From NCBI RefSeq assembly GCF_050003625.1, contig NC_134399.1, positions 36,534,671-36,598,670 of the forward strand: a DNA stretch of 64,000 nucleotides, read 5' to 3'. Positions 1 through 9,306 of this stretch are shown one piece after another (the stretch's first letter is position 1; every line of letters begins with the position of its first letter). A program made the position numbers and the translations under genes. This DNA comes from Haematobia irritans. Its lineage: Eukaryota > Arthropoda > Insecta > Diptera > Muscidae. Under the pieces are notes generated by a model. That model was given only the letters and a program-made list of their open reading frames with translations. It had not been told where the DNA came from and ran no database searches.

Positions 1-1283
1 CAAATATTTAATAAGCATTAATTATTGTTAAATTTTAATTTAGATTCTAATATTATTCTTTAAAGGAGATTTAAGCATTATGCCTGGGAAGGGGGTTGAA
101 TTTAAAAATTTAACAAACACTTGAAAAATATTTTAATTCAACAGAAGCATTGCGATTTTGATGAGTGACACCGTGGTGTTATCATATCACTAAAAATAAT
201 AATGATTTTTGATTAATACACCAAGACTTGAGAAGTATTTGAATTCAACTTGATTTCAAACATTATTAACATGAAAGAATACAAAGATTTAATAAATAAT
301 AGTTAATGCTTGAGTTCTTCTTGGGTTCAAACATTCTATGAAGGTGATTTTTAAACATTATACCTTGTTGAATTTAAACATTTAACAAACACTTGAAAAT
401 TGTTTTAATTCAATTTAATTTCAAAGGTGTTCCTTCTCCAAAGGTGTGTGTAAAAACAAACCTTATTCAGTTCCGCAATCCTCTCTATGTATTCATAATG
501 ACAGCATGCACTTTTCCAAACAGCTCAACCCTTGACCACCATAATCATTAGATGCTCCTGATGCCTTATGGGGCATTTCATCATTTATACTGTAATCATA
601 ATAAATTTCAATTACCTTTACGATTTGGCGGAAAGCCTGTGCATAGAGGCATAGAGGTAATGCAACCCACCACCCCATGGAATGCACTCTGTGCTCGAAT
701 AATGTTAGAAATTATATTTTATGGTGATGCATGTCTACCACAATGGCAGCTCTTTTGATTTGTGTTCCAAATGCACTGGTTTGTAATTTGAGAGCTTCGT
801 ACTTAAAACGCAGCAATGCATTCCGGTCCGGTGAAACCCATAAGGAAGAGAATGCAACATGCAAGCAGGATGTGTTAGGCTTTTCAAATATTCCATACTG
901 CTATGAACCAAAGCCTCAAAGATATTTTCCATGTACTTGAAGGCATTATTTCCTTCCTGGGGGCGTTATAAGACCTATATCATGCTCAGCCCTTGGGATT
1001 GTAAAATCAGGTTGCTATTTTGACCAGCAGACTTAAGGATATGCATTTGTTGTGAAATTAAAATTATAGCCTACATACTTAAATGCCGTTAATGACTTTA
1101 TTACCAAGGGATTGCTGGGTATGAGTGGAATTCCAGCAAGACAAATGGGTTTAAATTTTAAATTTTGGACAAATGGAATTTTAAATTCTAGAAAATAAAA
1201 GACGTTAGTTTAAATTAAATTATGCTAAATTAGGCTACCCAGGGGGACAGCAGGTGGTTTATCGCTGGACGACCTCTAAGATC
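1..1283. other. Unassigned AT-rich DNA with an old duplication
   Basis: No coding or transposon protein signature was found. A roughly 50-bp stretch near 96-145 (around the words aacaaacacttgaaaa and ttttaattcaa) recurs diverged at about 366-418. The flanking sequence just before each copy is also similar, so this looks like an old tandem duplication with a period near 275 bp. The short open frames at 493-940 overlap on both strands and carry no recognisable domain. This could be an upstream intron of the homeobox gene or intergenic DNA. Confidence 0.5.
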
Positions 1284-1555
1284 AGCTAAGATCAAATAAG
1301 CAGCCCCCGACCAAGAGGGACGAAGATTGAGGATGCGCTGTAAAAATTCAAGTATATCCAAAGACGGCTTTGCGACAGGGCGATCGAATGCGGCCCAATT
1401 AACTAGGCTTCCACTCACAAGGGTGCCCCATAAATATAGGGCACACTTGCGGGTGGAAGCCTATTTATAGGGCCGCATTCGATATACTTGAATTTTTACA
1501 GCGCGTTCTCAATCTTCGTCGCTCTTGGTCGGGGGTTGCTTACTTGATCTTAGCT
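1284..1555. repeat. Long imperfect palindrome (foldback)
   Basis: The left arm 1284-1358 and right arm 1481-1555 are reverse complements over 75 bp with about 5 mismatches by eye. The inner part continues the symmetry: gcggccc near 1391 pairs with gggccgc near 1471, and taggcttccac pairs with gtggaagccta around a small AT tip. The left arm carries about 27 extra bases near 1359-1385. This could be a foldback or MITE-type element or a hairpin-forming satellite unit. No transposase is present. Confidence 0.8.
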
Positions 1556-2100
1556 AATCATAGAGAGAAGAATAGTATTATACAGAATCACGAATATGGA
1601 CTATGATTTGAACTATGTATCGGAATAGAAGCTAATATTGCATGTGTCCTCGTCCCGCTAATGCCCGGCAGGTCTAGGAGAGCGCTCTGTGTCACGTAAC
1701 CATTAAGTTGGTAATGTATGTAGGTTCTGTTGATATCACATCCAGATGAGTGTCTGCCTGGCCCTGAACACAAGTACCCATAAGGTCTTGTGTCAGCCCT
1801 CGCGAGGACCTTTTTTGCTTGCATAGGGACCTTCGGGCTGAGAACAAAGGCTACATCTACATTATCGGTCACAGTTAACAGCACCAAATTGGGACCCATA
1901 CCGATTGAATATTCCGACAGACAATACAACTGATCCTAGAGTAGGAGATAAGGAGCCAGCGTCAATATTGAGAAGCAGCTTTAGAATAATGCGGTGGGCG
2001 GTAAAACCGACCAGCACGGTACCTGTTAATGAAGAAGAGGCTGGTAAAGAGATCGACACGGCATCAAAGTAGATCCCAAACCCAAGGAACACGAAACTTC
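1556..2100. other. Unassigned, more GC-balanced segment
   Basis: The composition is less AT-rich than the surroundings. A 113-residue minus-strand frame (1588-1929) and an overlapping minus frame (1862-2092) have no motif I recognise. Because it abuts the LINE gag relic that starts near 2100, it may be the 5' part of the same retroelement. That is inference only. Confidence 0.35.
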
Positions 2101-2630
2101 GAGTAAATTAAAGGAAAACGGAGAGGATCCTCAGTCGGTGAGAACTTTTTCAATTCGCAGCTCACATGAATTCATTATAGAAATGAGAACATGAGAAGAG
2201 GAAGCCCTAGCTAAGTGTCAGTTAATACTCCGCGAATTGAAGGCCGCAATAAGTAGAAAAAAGAACATTGGTAGGGATGTTCAAAACGGGGTCTAGACGG
2301 TGATAGACGGACTACTTCATGATAGCAGTAACTAGAGAATAAGCTGGAATATGGTGAAGAAAGAGAAGGAAGCTGTTATACCGAGAAGGATATATGAGCG
2401 TCTTGCATCAGATACCTCAAACAGACGTTCTAAGAAGTTTGAGGTATAAAATAAATCCAAGGGAAGCAGTTCAAATAGTTCGGAAGACTAAGGCGGAACC
2501 ATTCTAAAGGAAGAGACTAAGAGATCTTCCGTGGGAAATATCACCGACACACTGAAGGATAAGGCCGTTGAAATCCAGAGGAAAACCGAAGAGGAAACCG
2601 TTCTGAGAATTTTGAGGTATAGAGTCCTAG

Positions 2631-3780
2631 ACAGTTCAAATCATTCCTAAGGCTAAGACGGAGCCATTCTCTTAGTGATAGGTAAAGAAGGAGACAAAGA
2701 GACCGTCCGTGAGACTATCACCATCACACTTGAAGGATAAGGCCGTTGCCCAACTAGCACCCAGGTCGGCAGAAACAAACCTATGAAAGAAGCTCAAAAG
2801 GAAATTGAATGAAATTATGACACCTACAGAGGTAAAATAGCTTCGAATATAAAGTTTTCGAGGGGCGAAACCCGAAGAAGAAACCACGGCCGAGAGAAAG
2901 CCTCGATTTCGTCGTTTTAAACCCGTTTTATGAATTCGAGACAGTTCAAACAGTTCGAAAGGCTAAGACGGAGCCATTCTCTTAGTGATAGGTAAAGAAG
3001 GAGACAAAGAGACCGTCCGTGAGACTATCACCATCACACTTGAAGGATAAGGCCGTTGCCCAACTAGCACCCAGGTCGGCAGAAACAAACATATGAAAGA
3101 AGCTCAAAAGGAAATTGAATGAAATTATGACACCGACAGAGGTAAAATAGCTTCGAATATAAAGTTTTCGAGGGGCGAAACCCGAAGAAGAAACCACGGC
3201 CGAGAGAAAGCCTCGATTTCGTCGTTTTAAAACCGTTTTATGAATTCGAGACAGTTCAAACAGTTCGAAAGGCTAAGACGGAGCCATTCTCTTAGTGATA
3301 GGTAAAGAAGGAGACAAAGAGACCGTCCGTGAGACTATCACCATCACACTTGAAGGATAAGGCCGTTGCCCAACTAGCACCCAGGTCGGCAGAAACAAAC
3401 ATATGAAAGAAGCTCAAAAGGAAATTGAATGAAATTATGACACCTACAGAGGTAAAATAGCTTCGAATATAAAGTTTTCGAGGGGCGAAACCCGAAGAAG
3501 AAACCACGGCCGAGAGAAAGCCTCGATTTCGTCGTTTTAAAACCGTTTTATGAATTCGAGACAGTTCAAACAGTTCGAAAGACTAAAGCTGGCTTCATTC
3601 GATTTCATGGGCCTTTGTCCATACAGTCCCCAACCCAGCAGAAACAAATCAAACAAAAAGCGAAAAAGAAATCGATCGAAGTATTGGTACCTACAGAGGT
3701 AAAGAAAGCTTCGAACATAAAGTTGTCGGGGGCGAAAGAGGAAATACCGAGAGGAAACCCCGACCGAGAGAACGCCCCGA
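2631..3780 (+). repeat. 310-bp tandem repeat, three near-identical units plus a diverged fourth
   Basis: Units start at 2631, 2941 and 3251, a period of exactly 310 bp. A fourth, degraded unit runs from 3561 to about 3780. The first three differ at only a few positions (for example cctatg versus catatg, and cacctac versus caccgac), which points to recent amplification. Each unit carries the same 71-codon open frame on the minus strand. Because 310 is not a multiple of three and the frame has no known domain, I read it as a by-product of the repeat. Diverged relatives of the unit precede it at about 2400-2630. Confidence 0.9.
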
Positions 3781-3784
3781 TGGC

Positions 3785-4092
3785 GTCGTTATGAAGCCTA
3801 GTGATGGGCATAGTTATGAAGACTTTTTATGAAGTTTGAAGGATAAAGTGAATCCAAGGATCGTCGTTATGAAGCCCTGTAATGGGCATAGTTATGAAGA
3901 CTTTTTAAGAAGTTTGAAGGATAAAGGGCATCCGAGGATCGTCGTTATGAAGCCCTGTGATGGGTATAGCTATGAAGACTTTTTAAGAAGTTTGAAGTAT
4001 AAAGTGAATCCAAGGATCGTCGTTATGAAGCCCTGTGATGGGTATAGCTGTGAAGAATTTTTAAGAATTTTAAACCATTCGGAAGACCAATA
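3785..4092 (+). repeat. 78-bp (26-codon) tandem repeat
   Basis: The word gtcgtt followed by atgaagcc recurs at 3785, 3863, 3941 and 4019, a strict 78-bp period. The unit is 26 codons, so the plus frame stays open through 3836-4093. It gives repeats of the type RIVVMKPCDGYSYEDFLRSL with conservative changes between copies. Whether the open frame is selected or just follows from the period cannot be told here. It lies inside the LINE ORF1 relic. Confidence 0.85.
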
Positions 4093-4185
4093 AAGAGATT
4101 TTATTGAGACTATCACGAGCGCACTGAAGGATAAGGATGTTGCATAAACCATTAAGCCCACAACCACAATAGATGTCCACTATTG

Positions 4186-4502
4186 GGAGCAACCGTGGTG
4201 CAATAATTAATATACTTGTCGTGCATACATAGGGTCGTGGGTTCAACCCCAGTTTCGCCCGAGCACCAAAATGTTTTTCAGCAGCGGTAATGCTAGTGAC
4301 ATTTCTGGGTGTTTCAAAGCTTCTCTAAGTGGTTTCACCTCCAATAAGTGACGCCGTTCGGAGTCGATGTCCGAAGGATGTCCTTGATATTGAGTTAACC
4401 ATAGAAGCGGGCAGCACTCAGTGAGAAGAGAAAAGTTCACCACTGTGGTATCAATAGTGGACTGAATGGTCTAAGTGATCCTGAAATGTCGGGATGCCAC
4501 TA
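4186..4502 (+). mobile_element. Diverged tRNA-derived SINE (SINE1 family)
   Basis: This aligns by eye along its length with the better copies at 4821 and 38516. Shared parts are a head with caaccgtggtgcaat, a B-box-like gtgggttcaaccc, the stretch tttcaaagcttctctaagtgg, the stretch cagcactcagtgagaagag, and a 3' part ending near cgggatgccac. It is more diverged than the other copies and therefore older. Confidence 0.8.
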
Positions 4503-4599
4503 TGCCCAACCTATTCTCTTAGTGATGGGAATGGCAAGAGACAAAGAGACCTTCCGTTAGACTATTATGGACAATCTGACGAATAAACTTCCACGATCT

Positions 4600-4822
4600 G
4601 GATGCATTCATGACAGACGAAGAAGTAAGAGAATCTATTAGGAAAGTGATAAAGACACCTAATGAAGACATGATTGTACGACTTACGGCGACAAACTTCA
4701 GAGAACAAAATAAGATTTTAGTCTCACTCCCGGCGGCATACGAAGCAAATGAAGTTCAAAGAGGTAATCAAACGCTGTTTCCGTTACTTTGAATTGGGAC
4801 ACATGAAATGGGATTACAAGGG
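4600..4822 (+). pseudogene. LINE gag-like fragment with CCHC zinc knuckle
   Basis: The frame from 4610 gives TDEEVRESIRKVIKT, matching the layout of a gag-like LINE ORF1 RNA-binding segment. After a frame change near 4750 it continues as KRCFRYFELGHMKWDYKG. That is a CX2CX4HX4C zinc knuckle in which the second and fourth metal-binding cysteines have become tyrosine. Loss of two ligands and the frameshift show it is dead. The coding sequence is cut immediately after the knuckle by a SINE at 4821. The knuckle style is typical of insect R1/I-group non-LTR retrotransposons. Confidence 0.7.
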
Positions 4823-5168
4823 AGCCACCGTGGTGCAATGGTTAGCATGCCCGCCTTGCATACACAAGGTCGTGGGTTCGATTCCTGCTTCGACCGAACA
4901 CCAAAAAGTTTTTCAGCGGTGGATTATCCCACCTCAGTAATGCTGGTGACATTTCTGAGGGTTTCAAAGCTTCTCTAAGTGGTTTCACTGCAATGTGGAA
5001 CGCCGTTCGAACTCGGCTATAAAACGGAGGTACCTTGTCATTGAGCTTAACATGGTATCGGGCAGCACTCAGTGATAAGAGAGAAGTTTACCAATGTGGT
5101 ATCACAATGGACTGAATCTAGTCTAAATGAGCCTGATACATCGGGCTGCCAACTAACCTAACCTAACA
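4821..5168 (+). mobile_element. SINE1, full-length tRNA-derived SINE
   Basis: The head starts ggagccaccgtgg. A pol III A-box-like gtggtgcaatggttagcatg is followed by a B box, ggttcgattcc. The unrelated body contains cagtaatgctggtgac and tttcaaagcttctctaagtgg, and the 3' end reads gggctgccaactaacctaacc. The head has no tRNA acceptor-stem pairing, so it is not a tRNA gene. Related copies lie at 4186, 20273 (minus), 38516 and 42608, with an old one at 6490. Confidence 0.9.
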
Positions 5169-6245
5169 TACATAGGACCGCATGGTAAGGGTCTGTGCCT
5201 AATATGTGGAAGGACGGACTGTGACTCTAATATCCTGGGCTGGTAGTCGAAAAAAAAACAACCCAAAGACTACTTTACCATTTATTATAAATTCCCAACA
5301 AATCAGGTATCAGAACAATTATTAAAAGTGGTCCTTCTTTCCATGTTTTTACAAGAATTTTCGCTTCTAAGGGAATAGGGATGATGGCCAGCCTCCTTTG
5401 GACACTTGCTTGACTAGGCCATAAAAATTTTGTACAATGGTCCTTTGAACAAATGTAGGATAATTAAAACTTTGTTGCCATGCTTGTTGTTGATGTTACC
5501 AATGGCAAACAATGAATGGCCCAAAATTAAATGTTCGTTTGCCATGGTCACACACATTTGTAGCCATGGCTAAACTATCATAGCAACTCTACTCCATTCC
5601 ATCGCCATCACCATCACCACCACCATCCAAACCACCCTAATGTAGATAATTGAAATATATGATTATGAATATTTATTATTGTCGAGTGACTGAAGTTTGG
5701 GTGTCGTTTCTCTTCTCTAATGTGTGTGTGTGTATGTGCGTTGAGTACATTGGAGCGTAATTAAAATCAAAATAAATGTGTACAAGTGGGCCCACTTGCC
5801 CACACCCCTGAAAAATTCATTAATATCGCACGGCTTTTGTTTTAGTCCAAAGGGACAAATCTCTGGCTAAGATAGTCAGACTGACTGGGGGCTAGACTGG
5901 CTGGGTCCAACGTTTGATATGTAAATTAATGAATTATTGTTGTTGTTGCTTTTGTTTTTGTTGGAACAATTTCTGTTGTTGAGATTATTAATTGAGTTTT
6001 GTAGTTTTTGTTTGTTGCTTTTCTCCAAATGGGAATTTCCATTTTACCCTTCGAAGAGTGGGGAGGTATGCTCAGCTTGAAGGGTCCTAAGGCCAGTAAT
6101 CTAATAGTTTTGATTATATTTAATTAAAATGAATATATTGTTATTATCACACCCTCCCCAAATCCCTACTTAGCAAACTTTTGTTGTGCCGAATTTAGTT
6201 ATTCATTTTTCATAATTTCTATTTTATTTTGGCTTTTTATTACAG
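5169..6245. other. Sequence upstream of the homeobox exon, probably intron
   Basis: This is AT-rich single-copy-looking DNA. It has a GT-rich tract near 5722-5745 and a polypyrimidine region that leads into the acceptor tattacag at 6238-6245. No upstream exon of the homeobox gene could be recognised here or further upstream. The exon at 6246 enters in mid-codon, so the start codon must lie in an unseen upstream exon. Confidence 0.55.
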
Positions 6246-6424
6246 GATTTTCAGCCGACTGCGATGATGAAAGCAGTGCTGCCAAACGTCGACGTTCTCG
6301 TACCAATTTTAATTCATGGCAATTGGAGGAATTGGAACGAGCCTTCTCTGCCAGTCATTATCCGGATATTTTTATGCGTGAGGCTTTGGCCATGCGTTTG
6401 GATTTGAAGGAGAGTCGTGTTGCG
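6246..6424 (+). CDS. unc-4: unc-4-type homeobox gene, internal exon with homeodomain residues 1-46
   Basis: This exon encodes the N-terminal and middle part of a paired-like homeodomain transcription factor of the fly Unc-4/OdsH family, vertebrate Uncx. These are nuclear DNA-binding proteins that act in neuron identity. It enters with two bases of a split codon after the acceptor tattacag. It reads [20 protein letters not shown] and then helices 1 and 2, with the signature [20 protein letters not shown]. It ends after the alanine codon at the donor gtaagt. The homeodomain begins at codon 14 of the exon, so the intron falls between positions 46 and 47, a common site in paired-class genes. Reading the frame across the next exon is seamless only with the acceptor at 7284. 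I cannot tell unc-4 from its fly paralogue OdsH here. The N-terminal exon is missing. Confidence 0.93.
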
Positions 6425-6489
6425 GTAAGTTTAGTTTTAAATGGATGCGTAAAAAAAAGAACAAATTGGAAATAAAGTTATAGAAATCC

Positions 6490-6645
6490 CTTCGAATGAA
6501 TTGAGCCATCGGCCTTGGTTTTGATACCAATTTCGGCTGAACTCCAGATAGTTTTTTAGTCCGTTTTAAGCTCCTCTCATTAATATTGGTGATATTTCTA
6601 AGGATTTAAAAGCTTCTCCATTGAGATGGTGAATCAAAAACTTGA
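6490..6645 (+). mobile_element. Old diverged SINE1 fragment in the unc-4 intron
   Basis: Pieces line up in order with SINE1: ggttttgataccaatttcgg corresponds to the B-box stretch, ttttttagtccg to tttttcagcgg, and ttggtgatatttctaagg plus aaaagcttctcc to the body. Divergence is far higher than in the other copies, so this is an ancient insertion. Confidence 0.55.
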
Positions 6646-6664
6646 TTTTCTGAATTTACAAAAT

Positions 6665-6915
6665 TATGAAAATTGACTACACACAAAAAATATCAATTAA
6701 TTTGATTGGCAATACAATTAAAATTATGTTTAAATTTGAGCTAACAACGTAATTTGTAAACACAATTACGATTTTAGTCACTTTAGCAACCAATTTTGTT
6801 ATACCAACAAACATTTTGTTATATCAACAAAAAATTTGTTGAACTAAAAAATTTTCTCTAACAACAATTTATTGTTAGCTCAAAAATTATAATATTATTT
6901 TGTGTGTATGTCGAC
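6665..6915. mobile_element. AT-rich MITE-like element with acacacaaaa ends
   Basis: It begins ctacacacaaaaaatat and ends attttgtgtgtatg, giving terminal inverted repeats of about 10-12 bp. Inside, complementary blocks such as ttgttatatcaac repeat. It codes for nothing. The same end type occurs in other AT-rich elements in this window. Confidence 0.6.
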
Positions 6916-7284
6916 TTCGACTATTCTGTTGAACCGTTGAGCTCTATGAGGAATGTGGTAGCTCTGATTAAAGAGAAAGTCACCATCTGTCATACTACAA
7001 TAGACTACTTGTTTGCATTAAAAAAAAAAAAAAACAAAAAATCGACTTATCCACAGTTGTAAAAGAAATTGTACAAAAATAATTCGATTAGTCGAATGTC
7101 AACTTTTTCGCATTAAAAAAAAATCAAAAATCGACTTATCTACATTTGTACAAAACAAACTCGACTTTTTCAAATAAAAAAAAAAGATTTTTCCAATGTT
7201 CTAATTTTTTTATTTACTTTATAAATTTTCTATATATACCCTATTGTTATAGTTTTCTAATATTATACGCTTTGTTTCAGATAG

Positions 7285-7424
7285 GTATGGTTCCAGAATC
7301 GACGTGCCAAAGTTAGAAAACGTGAGCATACAAAGAAAGGACCTGGAAGACCTGCCCATAATGCCCAACCACAGACATGTTCTGGTGAACCAATCCCGCC
7401 CAATGAACTGAAAGCTAAAGAGAG
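7285..7424 (+). CDS. unc-4: unc-4-type homeobox gene, exon with recognition helix
   Basis: This exon completes the homeodomain: VWFQNRRAKVRKREH contains W48, F49, Q50 and N51 of recognition helix 3. Glutamine at position 50 is normal for paired-like factors. The following KKGPGRPAHNAQPQTCSGEP, then IPPNELKAKER, is the tail conserved in Unc-4/Uncx proteins just after the homeodomain. The exon starts at the valine codon after the second ag (7283-7284) and ends two bases into an arginine codon at the donor gtaagc (7425). Length is 140 bases. Starting at the better-looking cag four bases upstream would shift the frame and stop it within about a dozen codons. Confidence 0.92.
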
Positions 7425-7483
7425 GTAAGCAATAAAAAGTTAATCTTATAAAATATAGAGGAAGAATAGTCAAAAAATTAATA

Positions 7484-8505
7484 TATACACAAAAAAAATA
7501 TCACCAAAATATTTTCAATTAAACAGTTAATTGAAGCTGAAACTTTTTCAATTAAAACTTTAATTGATATAATTAACTTTTTAAACAAACTAGAAACATT
7601 AAGTCAATTAGGTCAATGATTGAACATTTATAAAATTTCAGTTAAAAAATTAATTGATACAATTAACTTTGTATTTAAATTCGGGAAACTTAAAGAGTAT
7701 TGATTTTTTTAAATTTTTAATAAAATGATTAATTGACTTTAATAAAAAAAGTGATTGAAAATAGTTACGTCTTTATTTAAAAATTAATTGTTACAATATT
7801 TTTTTTTCAGCAAACTAAGAACAGAAACTTAGTTAAGAAAATTAGTGAACATTTTTAGCGTTTTTATAAAACAATAAATTAACTTTGTATTTAAATTCGG
7901 AAGACTTAAAAAATATTGATTTTTTTTGTAAATTTTTAATAAAATAATTATTTGACCTTAATAAAAAACGTGATTGAAAATAGTTGCGTCTTTATTTAAA
8001 AATTAATTGTTACAATATTTTTGTTTTCAGCAAACTAAGAACAGAAAGTTAGTTAAGAACACTAGTGAACTTTTTTAGCGTTTTTATAAAACAATTATTT
8101 GAAAATTTTAATTGATATCGATTGCAAAACTCAATTTAATGTTTAACTGTTTTAATTAAAAAGTTAATTGGATTAAAGTTTAAATAAATAATTAATTGAA
8201 GCAATTAAAAAACTAATTGCGTTTTCCAATCGATACAAAATTAATTTTGAATTAATTCAATTAAAAAAGTTATTGATTTTTACATTCAACACCAATTACA
8301 TTTATAATTGAATCAATTAAAAAATTAATTGAAATTTACAAAACAAATCAATTAATGTTTTAATAAAATATTTTTTTTCATTCCCAATTAAAACTGTGAT
8401 TGTATATCCAATTAAAATCGTGATTGAAGATATTTTGATTAAAAAATTAATTGGATCAATTCAATTCGTGATTGAATCATACAATTTTTTTTTGTGTGTA
8501 CTTAA
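7484..8505. repeat. ttaattg-rich 1-kb element with internal tandem duplication
   Basis: It starts near atatatacacaaaaaaaata and ends near tttttttttgtgtgtac, so it carries inverted ends of the acacaaaa type. It is packed with ttaattga/tcaattaa words that can fold on each other. Inside, a roughly 220-bp unit repeats: gtgattgaaaatagtt-cgtc at about 7751 and about 7971, with a weaker third copy upstream. Two unit copies contain tttttcagcaaactaag, a strong cryptic splice acceptor within the unc-4 intron. Shorter relatives lie at 13880-14070 and 43080-43290. Confidence 0.65.
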
Positions 8506-8599
8506 ATACAAGAAAACATTTTTCTGTGGAAAAAATCCTTAGAGACAAAAATCTCAGATGTATTCTAAAATTTAGTTAAAAAATCTCAAAATTTTCTCT

Positions 8600-8875
8600 T
8601 CATACAAAGAAATTTTCGTTAATGAGATTTTAATTAAATTTTTTTAATTAAAATTTTAATCAAAATTGATCCAATGATATTTTTTTTTCGAAACATGTTC
8701 ATAAAGATAATGAAAATTTTTGTTAATTGCACGAAACATTTCGTTGTTTAATATAAAATTCGGTATAAAAATGAAAAGTTTCCTTATATTAACGAATTAA
8801 TATAAGCGAATTCATTCGCTCAATTTTAATGAACATTTCATTGATATAACGAAGTTGTTTACTATCAGTGTTTAC
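8600..8875. mobile_element. Small MITE, diverged copy (ends atacaaagaaa / ctatcagtg)
   Basis: It has the end words of the MITE family seen intact at 12472, 12891 and 14094: an acaaagaaattttc start and a right side reading ctcaattttaatgaacattt followed by tactatcagtg. It is more diverged than the other copies. It lies in the last unc-4 intron. Confidence 0.6.
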
Positions 8876-8984
8876 AAGGTTATGCCTCCTGGTATGAGGA
8901 TTTATGACATTAAAAGTCCTTTTGTGGGGAAATACCATCTTATTGAATTCCAATATACTTCTCATATACTTTCTTCTCATTGTA

Positions 8985-9215
8985 CTGGTAGAAAAAGCTT
9001 CATTATATTAAGGAAATGTGTCATTAAAATTAGGCCATTGCAGCTAATTCGTTAATATAACGAAATTGTTCGTTATTATAATAAATTTTCTGTTAATCAA
9101 TGAAAAGTTTTGTACTATTAACGAACATTTTCACTGTATTAATGGAATCCATGAGCATTTTTATCCATGAACATTTTTTGTTGGCTCAATTTTAATGAAA
9201 TTTTCTTTGTTTATG
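8985..9215. mobile_element. Small MITE, second intron copy, opposite orientation
   Basis: It begins actggtagaaaaagcttcat and ends with ggctcaattttaatgaaatt followed by ttctttg. These are the two ends of the family in reverse order relative to 8600. It is about 230 bp, noncoding and moderately diverged. Confidence 0.7.
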
Positions 9216-9306
9216 TGTATTTACATTTTAATGAACAACTTCAGTTGAAATTTCCTACATAAACTAACATCTTCTTCTTCTTTTCATTTTATTTTCGTCC
9301 TTTCAG

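Larger units (their letters stand above)
2100..4600 (+). pseudogene. Decayed LINE ORF1 (gag-like) region expanded by tandem repeats
   Basis: Frame-broken plus-strand translations give short lysine- and glutamate-rich pieces such as EEALAKCQLILRELKAA and, just after, KKNIGRDVQNGV. These resemble the coiled, charged N-terminal part of insect LINE ORF1 (gag-like) proteins. The stretch leads directly into a piece with a CCHC zinc knuckle at 4600-4822. Stops and frameshifts are frequent, so no product is expected. Two internal tandem arrays (310 bp and 78 bp units) make up much of the length. Assignment to an R1/I-like clade is inference from the knuckle and its neighbours. Confidence 0.5.
6425..7284 (+). 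other. Intron between the two homeodomain exons
   Basis: The donor is gtaagt at 6425. The acceptor region reads ctttgtttcagatag, ending at 7284. The intron contains an old SINE (6490-6645), an AT-rich MITE-like palindrome (6665-6915), and a short duplication at about 7014-7190 in which aaaaatcgacttatc occurs twice. The consensus cag at 7280 lies four bases before the ag that keeps the reading frame. Confidence 0.85.
7425..9306 (+). other. Intron before the last unc-4 exon, filled with MITE-like repeats
   Basis: The donor is gtaagc at 7425 and the acceptor is cctttcag ending at 9306. Most of the intron is covered by a 1-kb ttaattg-rich repeat (7484-8505) and two related MITEs (8600-8875 and 8985-9215). 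No coding sequence was seen. Confidence 0.85.

Noticed and set aside
552..940. Overlapping short frames on both strands at the left edge
   Set aside because: No motif, no codon pattern and both strands open equally. Not supported as exons of the homeobox gene.
2672..3507. Three identical 71-codon minus-strand frames that could be a small gene family
   Set aside because: Each lies in one 310-bp tandem unit with no promoter or domain. Identity is due to the array.
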